From Clostridiales bacterium (GTDB taxonomy: Bacteria; Bacillota; Clostridia; Oscillospirales; Oscillospiraceae): DNA of 52,306 bases. How positions within the stretch are numbered: position 1 is the first letter of the stretch; each line of letters starts with the position of its first letter. The stretch is from assembly GCA_021201185.1 (NCBI GenBank), contig JAJQFJ010000057.1:1-52306 (forward strand), given 5' to 3'. The position numbers were made by a program, and so were the translations under genes. Below the pieces are notes generated by a model, which saw only the letters and a list, made by a program, of their open reading frames with translations, ran no database searches and was not told the DNA's origin. Below, piece by piece: positions 23,307 through 31,453 of this stretch.

Positions 23307-24551
23307 ATGAATCAGAAGCTGCGTCGGGACGCGGAGACGATCGCCCGGGCCGCTATTGAGGCGGTCAAGCCGGATACGGCGGTAAGGGAGGCCCTGCGGG
23401 ATTTCGCCCCCGCCGGACGGCTGTATCTTTTTGCCGTGGGCAAGGCGGCCTGGCAGATGGCCAAGGCCGCCCTGGAGCTGCCCGGCATCCGGCCGGAGGG
23501 TGGCATCGTGCTGACAAAGTACGGCCATGTGGGACACCCGCTGAGGGGTATCACATCCCTGGAGGCGGGGCATCCGGTGCCGGACGACAACTCCTATGCA
23601 GGGACCCAGGCCATCCTGGATATGAGCGCCGACCTGCAGGAGGGGGACACGGTGCTGCTCCTCCTCTCCGGCGGCGGCAGCGCTCTGTTTGAGAAACCCC
23701 GTGTCACCCCGGACAGGATGGAGCAGATCACGAAACTGCTCCTGGCCTCCGGCGCGGACATCACAGAGATCAACACCATCCGCAAGCGGCTCTCCCTGGT
23801 CAAGGGGGGACAGTTCGCCGCCTGGTGCGCCCCGGCCAGGGTATATACGGTGGTACTCTCCGACATTCTGGGAGACCCTCTGGACATGATCGCCGGAGGG
23901 CCGACGGTGCCGGATAGCACCACCGCACAACAGGCGCTGTCGATCGCTGAGAAATATCAGCTGCCACTGACGGCGGAGGAGAGGCTGCTCCTGAGCGCCG
24001 AGCTGCCCAAAAGCCTGCCCAACGCCCAGGCCCAAATCATCGGCATCGTCCGTCAGCTGTGCGGGGCGGCCATGTCCGCCTGCGCCTCCTTGGGATATGA
24101 GCCAGTCCTGCTGACAGACCGGCTCTCCTGCGAGGCCAGGGAGGCCGGGCGCTTCCTGGGCGCCATTGCCGGGAGCCACGCCGCCGACGGGAAAAGGCTG
24201 GCCTTTCTGGCCGGCGGCGAGACGGTGGTGCACCTCCGGGGCAGCGGCCTCGGGGGACGGAATCAGGAGCTTGCCCTGGCGGCGGCGAAGGAGCTGGCGG
24301 GGATACCAAACGTAGCAGTCCTCAGCGTCGGCTCCGACGGAACCGACGGCCCCACCGACGCCGCCGGAGGCTATGCCGACGGCGACACCTGCGGGGAGCT
24401 GGAAGGGCTTGGAATCGACTATGAAGCGTATCTCAACAACAATGACGCCTATCATGCGTTACAGGCTGTGCATAACCTCATCATCACCGGCCCCACCGGC
24501 ACCAATGTAAATGATCTGTCCCTGGTGCTGATCGACGGAAGCACCAATTAG
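23307..24551 (+). CDS. Glycerate 2-kinase (GckA/TtuD, MOFRL family)
   Basis: A 414-residue enzyme that would phosphorylate D-glycerate to 2-phosphoglycerate. The N-terminal DUF4147 domain has LYLFAVGKAAWQMAKAAL, EAGHPVPDDNSYAGT and LLLLSGGGSALFEKP, then NTIRKRLSLVKGGQFA and LSDILGDPLDMIAGGPTVPD. The C-terminal MOFRL domain has AFLAGGETVVHLRGSGLGGRNQELAL and VGSDGTDGPTDAAGG. The ATG follows AGAAGGGGAG. It is monocistronic and ends at a long hairpin. Family members are named glycerate or hydroxypyruvate-pathway kinases; the substrate is taken from the family. Confidence 0.9.
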   Translation: MNQKLRRDAETIARAAIEAVKPDTAVREALRDFAPAGRLYLFAVGKAAWQMAKAALELPGIRPEGGIVLTKYGHVGHPLRGITSLEAGHPVPDDNSYAGTQAILDMSADLQEGDTVLLLLSGGGSALFEKPRVTPDRMEQITKLLLASGADITEINTIRKRLSLVKGGQFAAWCAPARVYTVVLSDILGDPLDMIAGGPTVPDSTTAQQALSIAEKYQLPLTAEERLLLSAELPKSLPNAQAQIIGIVRQLCGAAMSACASLGYEPVLLTDRLSCEAREAGRFLGAIAGSHAADGKRLAFLAGGETVVHLRGSGLGGRNQELALAAAKELAGIPNVAVLSVGSDGTDGPTDAAGGYADGDTCGELEGLGIDYEAYLNNNDAYHALQAVHNLIITGPTGTNVNDLSLVLIDGSTN

Positions 24552-24579
24552 AACGGGGCTTTGGCCAAGGCAGAGAGAA

Positions 24580-24623
24580 ACGTCCCCTCCAGCGGTATTT
24601 CCCGGTACCGTTGGAGGGGACGT
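24580..24623 (+). terminator. Long hairpin after the glycerate kinase gene
   Basis: An 18-bp stem with one G-T pair joins 24580-24597 to 24606-24623 (arms begin ACGTCCCCTCCA and end TGGAGGGGACGT), 8-nt loop. There is no T-tract, so it may be a 3'-end stabiliser or a factor-assisted terminator. Confidence 0.5.
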
Positions 24624-24692
24624 CTGCCGTGCCGGTGATGTCTCACCGTTCACGGGATTTCCTGCTCAGATGGTATGCGCTTTTTTAATGCT

Positions 24693-24776
24693 TTACATTG
24701 CACCTGTGCCGGTGACGGCAAAGCTGGCGTAATACTGGCTCAGAAACTCCCGGATCGCTACAAAAATGTTCTTCAT
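24693..24776 (-). CDS. 27-residue peptide gene divergent from the LysR regulator
   Basis: A very short open frame with a perfect AAAGGAGGT site 7 nt before its ATG, and a promoter (TTTACA, 17 bp, TATCAT) that overlaps the divergent LysR promoter. The product starts MKNIFVAIREFLSQYY, an amphipathic helix, and ends ASFAVTGTGAM. It resembles no family I can name. Its size and amphipathic start recall short regulatory, toxic or signalling peptides, for example AgrD-like precursors, but there is no Cys and no adjacent processing gene. A T-run (TTTTTTA region near 24681) lies just downstream. The coding call rests on the ribosome site, promoter and arrangement. Confidence 0.6.
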   Translation of the reverse strand: MKNIFVAIREFLSQYYASFAVTGTGAM

Positions 24777-24835
24777 GACAAGTACCTCCTTTGATACAGG
24801 TCGGGGTTGGAGTGGCGGTTTCTTTTGATGTCTGT

Positions 24836-24902
24836 ATGATAACACCTTGACGGGAACCTGTAAAATACATATAATAGACCTGTCACCATACCTTTAAAGT
24901 AT
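24836..24902. promoter_or_regulatory. Overlapping divergent promoters and LysR-type palindrome
   Basis: Plus strand: TTGACG (24847-24852), 17 bp, TATAAT (24870-24875) for the regulator. Minus strand: TGTAAA/ATGATA as read on plus (24859-24864 and 24836-24841), 17 bp apart, for the 27-residue peptide. ATAC-N7-GTAT (24888-24902, centre CTTTAAA) has the T-N11-A form bound by LysR proteins. Confidence 0.7.
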
Positions 24903-24918
24903 CATAAGGAGGGATAAG

Positions 24919-25815
24919 ATGGAGCTTCGACACCTTCGGTATTTCCTGGCCGTGGCGGAGGAGATGAGCTTTACCAGGGCGGCGGAAAAGCTGTGTATCG
25001 CCCAGCCGCCGCTGAGCCGCCAGATCAAAGACCTGGAGGAGGAGCTGGGGGTGCAGCTGTTTCTCCGCAGGCCCCACGCCCTCCAGCTGACCGACGAGGG
25101 GCAGGTGTTCCGGCAGTATGCCGTCCGGGTGCTGGATCTGGTGCGGCGGTCGGAGGAGGATGTCCGGGAGATGCAGACCGGGCTCCACGGGGTCATCTAT
25201 CTGGCCACGGTGGAGGGCCACGCCCCCAAGCTGTTCTCTCAGTGGATCGCCGGGTTTCAGAAGGAGAACCCCTACGTCACCTATAACCTGTGGAACGGCA
25301 ACTCCGACGATGTGCTGAACCGGCTGATGAAGGGGCTCTGCGAGCTGGCCATCATCATGGAGCCACACAACGCAGAGGGGGTCTACTCCGTCCCGGTCTA
25401 CAGGGAGCCGTGGATTGCCATGATCCCGGACTCCTGCCCTCTGGCAAAGGAGCCGGGAGACACGGTGGACTTTCAGCGGGTCACTGACTATGACCTGATC
25501 ATCCCGTCCCGGGAATCCCGGCTGCAGGAGATCACGGACTGGGTCGCCTCGCCGGAAAAGAAGCTGAAGATCCGGTGCCGGATGTCCCATATGCTCAACG
25601 CCTATGAGCTGACCCGGCAAAACGTGGGCATTACTCTCTATCCCGCCTCCGCCAACATCGGGACGGACGCCTCCGTGTGCATTAAGCGGCTGGTGAATCC
25701 CTCTGTGACCGCCTCCTATGTCCTCATCTGGGAGAAGGGCCGCAAGCTCTCCCACGCGGCAGAGCAGTTCTTGCGGTATATCCAAACCCGGTACGCCGGA
25801 TTCTCCTTTCCCTGA
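24919..25815 (+). CDS. LysR-family transcription regulator
   Basis: A 298-residue regulator. Residues 1-60 are the winged HTH: MELRHLRYFLAVAEEMSFTR, then AAEKLCIAQPPLSRQIKDLE and GVQLFLRR. A linker helix and a type-2 periplasmic-binding fold for an unknown small molecule follow (GVIYLATVEGHAPKLFSQWI, IPDSCPLAKEPGD, QNVGITLYPASANIG). It is divergent from the 27-residue peptide gene with shared promoter DNA, the classic layout for a LysR protein and its target. The ATG is preceded by AAGGAGGGATAAG. Confidence 0.9.
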   Translation: MELRHLRYFLAVAEEMSFTRAAEKLCIAQPPLSRQIKDLEEELGVQLFLRRPHALQLTDEGQVFRQYAVRVLDLVRRSEEDVREMQTGLHGVIYLATVEGHAPKLFSQWIAGFQKENPYVTYNLWNGNSDDVLNRLMKGLCELAIIMEPHNAEGVYSVPVYREPWIAMIPDSCPLAKEPGDTVDFQRVTDYDLIIPSRESRLQEITDWVASPEKKLKIRCRMSHMLNAYELTRQNVGITLYPASANIGTDASVCIKRLVNPSVTASYVLIWEKGRKLSHAAEQFLRYIQTRYAGFSFP

Positions 25816-25932
25816 GCGGTCCCCCGTACAGGCAGGAGGTCAGGGCAGTTCCATATCACAAGGCCCCGGCGCGACAGATGGGAGAACCAGGGAGACACCT
25901 GCAAGTTTTCTGAAAAAACTAAAAATCAACTC

Positions 25933-25961
25933 TTGCATTTCCCGGGAAAACGTGGTAGTAT
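25933..25961 (+). promoter_or_regulatory. Promoter of tRNA-Pro
   Basis: TTGCAT (25933-25938), a 17-bp spacer and TAGTAT (25956-25961), about 30 bp before the tRNA. Confidence 0.6.
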
Positions 25962-25990
25962 ATACAGGCCGCTTGAAAAGAGCCCCGCAT

Positions 25991-26064
25991 CCGGGTGTGG
26001 CGAAGTTTGGTATCGCGCTTGAATGGGGTTCAAGAGGCCGCTGGTTCGACTCCAGTCACTCGGA
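25991..26064 (+). tRNA. tRNA-Pro (anticodon GGG)
   Basis: A complete cloverleaf of 74 nt. Acceptor CCGGGTG/CACTCGG with one G-T pair and discriminator A; D-stem GCGA/TCGC; anticodon stem CTTGA/TCAAG with loop ATGGGGT (T33, anticodon GGG, G37); T-arm CTGG-TTCGACT-CCAG. CCA is not encoded (TAGG follows). It reads CCC and CCT proline codons. Confidence 0.93.
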
Positions 26065-26068
26065 TAGG

Positions 26069-26113
26069 AAAAGCTCCCGAAACCGCCTGGTTTCGGGAGC
26101 TTTTCTAACTTTT
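26069..26113 (+). terminator. Terminator of tRNA-Pro
   Basis: A perfect 16-bp stem from AAAAGCTCCCGAAACC (26069-26084) and its complement (26089-26104), 4-nt loop, then TTTTCTAACTTTTT. Confidence 0.93.
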
Positions 26114-26379
26114 TACGGCGGTTCGATTTTAATGAGATACATTATCCCTTGAATGCCCCAAAACACGCTTGATTTTTTGGACACCCCGCAAAACCGGATG
26201 CGGCCACCGACGAAAGTCCGGACCCGCAGGGAAGGGGCCGGTTGACCGGAAACGGCTTCCTGTGAAGGCGATTCCGGCGATACTGCCCGGGAATTTCCGT
26301 ATGTGAAGCGGCAGAAAATCCCCTCCGGGAGACAAGACGCCGTTTTTCTTTCTTCTGGCAGAAAAGCGGAGAAAATCCC
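26114..26379. other. Gene-free stretch before the LCP gene
   Basis: About 270 bp with no credible open frame or ribosome site. It has several GC-rich inverted segments (around 26193-26265) but no RNA family I can recognise. Confidence 0.4.
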
Positions 26380-26408
26380 TTGACGGGTGGGGAAAAAGAG
26401 ATTAGAAT
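26380..26408 (+). promoter_or_regulatory. Promoter of the LCP gene
   Basis: TTGACG (26380-26385), 17 bp, TAGAAT (26403-26408). The leader is about 95 nt. Confidence 0.7.
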
Positions 26409-26509
26409 GACATCAGTTTGTTTCAGAGCCTGGGAGAGACGATCTGTCTGCTCTGTTTTACAGCCGTCTGCGGACGGTGCCCCTTTTTGAGTGGAGGTCA
26501 TGACAGCAA

Positions 26510-27550
26510 ATGTCGAAATTGAGGAAGGTCATTCTGGTCATGCTGGCCGTTCTGTCGCTGATGGTGATTGGCGCATACGCTTTTTTACAGACACAGCTCA
26601 ACAAAATCAACCGCGTCACCGCCAGCGAGACGGAGTACACCACGGAGGACTTTGAGGAGGATGTAGACGAGGAGGACACCATCGACAGCAGCACCATCGA
26701 CTACGGTACGGTAGGAGATGTGGAGACGGTGGAAGGTGTCATCAACATCATGCTGGTGGGTCAGGACACCCGGGTGGCCGGTCAGCGGGGCAGATCAGAT
26801 ACCATGATCATCCTGACCATCGACACCGACAACGGCGCCCTGAAAATGACCTCCCTCATGCGCGACCTGTACGTTCAGATCCCCGGCTACAGCGACAACA
26901 AGCTCAACGCTGCCTATGCCTTTGGCGGCTTCGACCTGCTTGATTCCACCATCGAGACCAACTTCGGCATCACCATCGACTACAATGTGGAGGTTGACTT
27001 CACCGGCTTCCAGGAGATCATCGACGCCATCGGCGGTGTGAGCATCAAGCTCACCGAGTCCGAGGTGAACTACCTCAGCGGCAACAGCAAGTACAGCAGC
27101 AAGGGCGGCGGCAACAATTACTCCGGGCTGACGGTGGGGTATAACCTGCTGGACGGGGAGGAGGCCCTGGCCTACGCCCGCATCCGCTACGTCAACACGG
27201 AGGACGGCTCCTACTCCGACTTCGGCCGTACCCAGCGTCAGCGCGCTGTGATTCAGGCGATCTTCAATCAGATCAAGGAGGAGGAGTTCACCGATTTGTG
27301 GGCCCTCTATGAGACGGTGGCTGACGACATCACCACCGACATGAACAACGACGAGATTCTCTCTCTGGCATTGACTGCATACAACCTGGGGGTGGATTCC
27401 ATCGAGGAGTACCGCATCCCCGAGGACGGTAGCTATTCCAGCCAGTACATTCGGAAGATGGCCGTACTGGTGCCCACCAACTGGGACCTGCTTCGGGCCA
27501 ACCTGAAGGATTTCATCTATGGGACCAGTTCTACCACTACAACGGACTGA
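26510..27550 (+). CDS. LytR-CpsA-Psr (LCP) family cell-wall polymer ligase
   Basis: A 346-residue protein with an N-terminal signal-anchor (ILVMLAVLSLMVIGAYAFL), an acidic linker, and the LCP catalytic domain from about residue 78: INIMLVGQDTR, RGRSDTMIILTID, MTSLMRDLYVQIPGY with the conserved Arg, NAAYAFGG, VDFTGFQEIIDAIGGV and ALAYARIRYVNTEDG...DFGRTQRQRAVI. LCP enzymes attach teichoic acid, capsule or glycan polymers from lipid carriers to peptidoglycan outside the membrane. There are no neighbouring glycan genes, so the polymer is unknown. GTGGAGGT lies about 12 nt before the ATG, a long spacing. It has its own promoter and terminator. Confidence 0.92.
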   Translation: MSKLRKVILVMLAVLSLMVIGAYAFLQTQLNKINRVTASETEYTTEDFEEDVDEEDTIDSSTIDYGTVGDVETVEGVINIMLVGQDTRVAGQRGRSDTMIILTIDTDNGALKMTSLMRDLYVQIPGYSDNKLNAAYAFGGFDLLDSTIETNFGITIDYNVEVDFTGFQEIIDAIGGVSIKLTESEVNYLSGNSKYSSKGGGNNYSGLTVGYNLLDGEEALAYARIRYVNTEDGSYSDFGRTQRQRAVIQAIFNQIKEEEFTDLWALYETVADDITTDMNNDEILSLALTAYNLGVDSIEEYRIPEDGSYSSQYIRKMAVLVPTNWDLLRANLKDFIYGTSSTTTTD

Positions 27551-27565
27551 CCGGGCACAGAGATC

Positions 27566-27600
27566 ACGCCGCACACTTTTCACAGGGTGTGCGGCGTTTT
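27566..27600 (+). terminator. Terminator after the LCP gene
   Basis: A perfect 11-bp stem ACGCCGCACAC (27566-27576) / GTGTGCGGCGT (27587-27597) with a 10-nt loop, then TTTTC. Confidence 0.88.
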
Positions 27601-27645
27601 CAGCACAGGGACATACTGCGGCAGACGGAAGCGAGGGGAGTTACC

Positions 27646-29466
27646 ATGCCAGACGATACCAAACGTCCCGGAGACATTGAGAAGTTCTCCGGAATCAACC
27701 GGCTGTTCAAATCCAAAGCGGTCCAGTATATCATCAATCTCATCGACGACGGCACCTTTCGGGAATTCTTTGCAGACTGGAAGTGGATCTTCTCCTTCAG
27801 CAGGAAGTATAGGTGGGTCATCGCCTTCTATACCGTCCTGGGCATCGTCAGCTCGTCCCTGAGCCTGCTGTCCTCTGTCATCAGTAAGTATTTGGTGGAT
27901 ATCATCGTCAATCATGAGACGGGGATGCTGTGGGTGCTGATCGCCTCCATGGTGTTCAGCACGGTGTTCAGCCTGGTGTTCTCCAGCCTGGTCAGTCGCT
28001 ACTCCGCCAAGCTGAGCATCTATGTCAACAACGACATCCAGGCGTATATCTTCGATAAGATCGTAGACGCAGACTGGTATGAGCTGAGCAAGTTCGCCAA
28101 CGGCGACCTGCTCAACCGGTTCAACTCCGATGTGAGCACCATTGCAAACAATGCCGTGAGCTGGCTGCCCAACGTGATCATCGCCCTGTACAACTTTATT
28201 GCCACCTTCTGCGTCCTGTTCTACTACGATCATACCATGGCCTTTATCGCTCTGCTCTCCGCCCCTTTCCTCCTGCTGGCCAGCCGGTTCCTCATGCGGA
28301 AGAACAAGGAGTACCGCATGAAGGTCCTGCAGATGAACAGCTCCCTGATGACCTTTGAGTCGGAGACCTTCTACAACATCGACACCATCAAGAGCTTTGG
28401 CGTCACCGACTACTACAGCAAGGGGATGCGGGACTGGCAGGAAAAGTATAAGAAGGTCAATCTGGACTACAACATGTTCTCCATCAAGGCCGGCGTTTTC
28501 AACAATATCCTGGCCACCATGGTCTATATAGTGGCCTTCTGCTACTGCCTGTTCGCGCTCTGGGATGGCCGCATCACCTATGGCACCATGACCCTGTTTC
28601 TCACCCAGCGCGCCCAGCTCTCCAGCAGCTTTTCCTCCCTGGTGAGCGTCATCCCGGGGATGCTCAACAGCTCTGTCTCCGCCCACCGTGTCCGGGAGCT
28701 GGTGGAGCTGCCCCGGGAGGTGCATCTCGCCCAGGAGTCGGAGGACATGGCAAAGGCGGCGGCCCAGGGCTTTGAGGTGCGCATGACCGGGGTGGACTTC
28801 TCCTATGTGGAGGGCGAGCGGGTTATCTCCGGCTCCGACTTCGTGGCCCGTCCCAACGAGATCGTCGCGCTGGTGGGCCCCACCGGAGAGGGCAAGACCA
28901 CCATGATACGGCTCATCCTGGGCCTGATCCATCCGGGCAGCGGCGAGGTGACTCTGGTGGACAGCCAGGGCAACCAGGTGGAGATCAACGCGGACACCCG
29001 CAGGTATTTCTCCTACGTTCCCCAGGGCAATACCATGATCTCCGGCACCGTGGCGGAGAATCTCCGCATGGTGAAGGAGGACGCCACCGACGAGGAGATC
29101 ATCGAGGCGCTGAAGATCGCCTGCGCCTGGGACTTCGTCTCCAAAAAGGAGGGCGGCATCAACGGCAAGCTGGGGGAGCGGGGAAAGGGCTTCTCCGGCG
29201 GACAGGCCCAGCGCATTGCCATCGCCCGGGCAGTCCTCCGGGATGCACCGGTGCTGCTGCTGGACGAGGCCACCAGTAATCTGGATATCGAGACCGAGCG
29301 TCAGGTACTGCGCAACATCATCCGCCAGCGGCCCAACAAGACCTGTATCGTCACCACCCACCGGCCCAGCGTGCTCAACCTGTGCCAGCGGGTGTACCGG
29401 GTAGTGGATACCCACGTGACCCAGCTCACCGAGGAGGAGTCGGCGAGAATGGTCATTGATTTTTGA
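27646..29466 (+). CDS. ABC transporter, fused membrane and ATPase domains
   Basis: A 606-residue half-transporter of the exporter type. After a cytosolic N-terminus there are about six membrane helices from residue 55 to 330. The ATPase domain has Walker A GPTGEGKTTMIRL, Q-loop YVPQGNTMISG, signature FSGGQAQRIAIARA, Walker B VLLLDEATSNLD and a switch His in TTHRPS. It would work as a homodimer, exporting a lipid, peptide or drug. The ATG at 27646 follows GAGGGGAG; a longer in-frame start overlaps the LCP terminator and is rejected. The substrate is not predictable. Confidence 0.9.
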   Translation: MPDDTKRPGDIEKFSGINRLFKSKAVQYIINLIDDGTFREFFADWKWIFSFSRKYRWVIAFYTVLGIVSSSLSLLSSVISKYLVDIIVNHETGMLWVLIASMVFSTVFSLVFSSLVSRYSAKLSIYVNNDIQAYIFDKIVDADWYELSKFANGDLLNRFNSDVSTIANNAVSWLPNVIIALYNFIATFCVLFYYDHTMAFIALLSAPFLLLASRFLMRKNKEYRMKVLQMNSSLMTFESETFYNIDTIKSFGVTDYYSKGMRDWQEKYKKVNLDYNMFSIKAGVFNNILATMVYIVAFCYCLFALWDGRITYGTMTLFLTQRAQLSSSFSSLVSVIPGMLNSSVSAHRVRELVELPREVHLAQESEDMAKAAAQGFEVRMTGVDFSYVEGERVISGSDFVARPNEIVALVGPTGEGKTTMIRLILGLIHPGSGEVTLVDSQGNQVEINADTRRYFSYVPQGNTMISGTVAENLRMVKEDATDEEIIEALKIACAWDFVSKKEGGINGKLGERGKGFSGGQAQRIAIARAVLRDAPVLLLDEATSNLDIETERQVLRNIIRQRPNKTCIVTTHRPSVLNLCQRVYRVVDTHVTQLTEEESARMVIDF

Positions 29467-29574
29467 CCCCGGGGGTTGTCCCGGAGAGGCAAAACGTGGT
29501 ACAATAGGCATCGGCAGGAGATCGATTCTACGTCCACAGGACGGCACCGAAAACCGAAAAAGGAGGACGCTTCC

Positions 29575-30075
29575 ATGGAGATCGAACGGAAATTCTGGCT
29601 GGAGCAGTTCCCGGAGCAGCTGCCCCTGGTGCGCAGGCATCAGGTCTGGCAGGGCTACCTCTATACCGACCCCTCCGAGGTCCGTATCCGCCGGAGCAGG
29701 GAGGAGGACACCGGACGGGAGCAGTACCGTCTCTGCATCAAGAGCAGCGGAGAGCTGGTCCGCCATGAGATCGAGACTGAGCTGACCCGGGAACAGTTTG
29801 AGGAGCTGTGCCTCCTGCTGGAGCTGGGCAAGCCCCTGATCCACAAGGACTACCGGGCCTATGACATCGGCGACGGCCTGCTCCTGGAGTGCTCTGTGGT
29901 AGACGGCGGCGCGTTTGCCTATGCCGAGGTGGAGTTCCCGTCGGAGGAGGCGGCCAACGCCTGGCAGCCCCCCGCCTTTCTGGGCCGGGAGACCACCTAT
30001 GAGCGGGGCTTTAAGATGAAACGGTACTGGCACGACCGGACCCTCTCCGGCGCGGTCCAGACCGGGAAAGGATGA
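29575..30075 (+). CDS. CYTH-domain protein
   Basis: A 166-residue protein with the family's ExExK-type start MEIERKFWL, paired basic and acidic strands ([50 protein letters not shown]) and [17 protein letters not shown] proteins form a beta tunnel that binds triphosphates with metal ions (adenylate cyclase IV, thiamine triphosphatase, inorganic triphosphatase). The ATG at 29575 has AAAAAGGAGG. It lies 108 bp after the ABC gene and 7 bp before deoC, so it is probably co-transcribed with deoC. The substrate is unknown. Confidence 0.85.
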   Translation: MEIERKFWLEQFPEQLPLVRRHQVWQGYLYTDPSEVRIRRSREEDTGREQYRLCIKSSGELVRHEIETELTREQFEELCLLLELGKPLIHKDYRAYDIGDGLLLECSVVDGGAFAYAEVEFPSEEAANAWQPPAFLGRETTYERGFKMKRYWHDRTLSGAVQTGKG

Positions 30076-30082
30076 CACGATA

Positions 30083-30736
30083 ATGGAGATCAAGGAAATA
30101 CTGTCCCGTGTAGACCACACGCTGCTGGCCCCCTCCGCCACCTGGGAGGAGATCAGGGCCATCTGCGACGACGGGGCGGCCTACGGCTGCGCCAGCGTCT
30201 GTATCCCCGCCAGCTATGTCAGGCCGGCAGCGGAGTACCTCCAGGGCCGCTGCCCTGTGTGCACCGTGATCGGCTTCCCCAACGGCTACTCCACCACTGC
30301 CACCAAGGTCTTTGAGGCCGCCGACGCTGTGAACAACGGAGCCGACGAGGTGGACATGGTCATCAACATCGGCTGGGTGAAGGACAAAAAGTGGGACGAC
30401 CTGCTGGACGAGATCCGCCAGGTCAAGGCCGCCTGCGGCGACCACATCCTGAAGGTCATCATCGAGACCTGCCTGCTCACCGACGAGGAGAAGGTCAAAA
30501 TGTGCCAGATCGTCGCCCAATCCGGGGCGGACTACATCAAGACCTCTACCGGCTTCTCCACCGCCGGAGCCACCAAGCCGGACGTGGCCCTGATGGCCGC
30601 CAATGTGGAGCCTCATGTGAAGGTCAAGGCGGCAGGGGGCATCTCCTCCCTCCAGGACGCCGAGGACTTTCTGAACCTGGGCGCCGACCGCCTGGGCACC
30701 TCCCGCATCGTTAAGCTGGTCAAGAGCCAGAAGTAA
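30083..30736 (+). CDS. deoC: Deoxyribose-phosphate aldolase
   Basis: A 217-residue class I aldolase that splits 2-deoxyribose 5-phosphate into glyceraldehyde 3-phosphate and acetaldehyde during deoxynucleoside use. It has [70 protein letters not shown] and the Schiff-base Lys region [16 protein letters not shown], then [11 protein letters not shown]. Full length. No other deo genes are nearby. Confidence 0.95.
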   Translation: MEIKEILSRVDHTLLAPSATWEEIRAICDDGAAYGCASVCIPASYVRPAAEYLQGRCPVCTVIGFPNGYSTTATKVFEAADAVNNGADEVDMVINIGWVKDKKWDDLLDEIRQVKAACGDHILKVIIETCLLTDEEKVKMCQIVAQSGADYIKTSTGFSTAGATKPDVALMAANVEPHVKVKAAGGISSLQDAEDFLNLGADRLGTSRIVKLVKSQK

Positions 30737-30758
30737 GCAGAACCGGATACAGACAGAG

Positions 30759-30790
30759 ACGCAGGGCCACCCAACCGGATGGCCCTGCGT
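30759..30790. terminator. Hairpin between deoC and the Mrr-like gene
   Basis: A perfect 11-bp stem ACGCAGGGCCA (30759-30769) / TGGCCCTGCGT (30780-30790), 10-nt loop, between convergent genes. The T-tract is poor on both sides. Confidence 0.6.
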
Positions 30791-30794
30791 CATG

Positions 30795-31388
30795 TCATTC
30801 TTCGTCCTGTTCGCCCTCTTCGGCCTCTGCGGCGGCTTTCGCCCTGTTCCGCTGTATTCGCTTCCGTATCCACAAGCTCAGCCGACAGAGAAGGTAGGGC
30901 AGCGGGAAGCAGAGGAGCAGCAAAATCCCCAGCCATGGCCAGGTGAAGGCGTTCCGGGCCAGCTCCTGATGGAGAAGCAGCCCAAAGACCACGCACTCCG
31001 CCGCCAGCAGCACCAGCTCCCAGGCCTGCCGCCGCTCCAGAAAGGAGCGGGAGTTCGGGTCGATGTACTCCATCACCTCAATGCCGTTGGCCCGGGCCAG
31101 CTCTCTGGCCCCTTCGGTGAGGACGCTGTTGGTGACCACCATGCCCCGCTCGCAGTCGTAGTAGGCCATGCCTGCCACCGCCTCCTGGACGGCGGCTCCC
31201 CCCACTGCGCCGGAGTAGTACTTGCACTGGATGGCGTACCGGTTCCGTCCGTGGGTGGCCAGCAGGTCCACGCCAAAATCCCCCGTCCGGGGGGTAAAGG
31301 CGATGTCCCGGAAGCCCTGCCGCCGGAGCAGCTCCGCCACGTAGGTCTCATATTCGACCCCGTCCATCTCCTTTTTCCAAAAGGGCAA
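30795..31388 (-). CDS. Membrane-anchored Mrr-like restriction endonuclease
   Basis: A 197-residue protein. The N-terminal 115 residues are an Mrr-type catalytic domain: YETYVAELLRRQGF, then GDFGVDLLATH and YAIQCKYYSG, the D...QxK PD-(D/E)XK core. The C-terminal part has two hydrophobic helices (about 130-175) and a basic then acidic tail, so the nuclease would face the cytoplasm from the membrane. There is no methylase or specificity subunit. Mrr enzymes cut modified DNA; some membrane-bound relatives have roles that are not known. I chose a TTG at 31388 because GGGAGG lies 8 nt upstream; GTG at 31397 and ATG at 31358 have no usable spacing. Confidence 0.8.
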   Translation of the reverse strand: MPFWKKEMDGVEYETYVAELLRRQGFRDIAFTPRTGDFGVDLLATHGRNRYAIQCKYYSGAVGGAAVQEAVAGMAYYDCERGMVVTNSVLTEGARELARANGIEVMEYIDPNSRSFLERRQAWELVLLAAECVVFGLLLHQELARNAFTWPWLGILLLLCFPLPYLLCRLSLWIRKRIQRNRAKAAAEAEEGEQDEE

Positions 31389-31408
31389 GAGAAGCACCTC
31401 CCAAATAT

Positions 31409-31450
31409 GTCAGCCGCCCCGTCTTAGCAGAACAGACCGGGGCGGCTGAT
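31409..31450 (-). terminator. Hairpin after glnS
   Basis: CAGCCGCCCCG pairs with CGGGGCGGCTG in this interval, between the glnS stop and the Mrr-like gene on the same strand. It is followed on the minus strand by CATATTT, a weak T-run. Confidence 0.55.
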
Positions 31451-31453
31451 TTC

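Noticed and set aside
26190..26265. GAAAGTCCGGAC resembling a conserved RNase P RNA segment
   Set aside because: The surrounding sequence is too short and lacks the other RNase P elements.
27580..30162. 860-codon minus-strand open frame over the ABC and CYTH genes
   Set aside because: A shadow of high-GC third positions; no recognisable motif and it opposes three well-supported genes.
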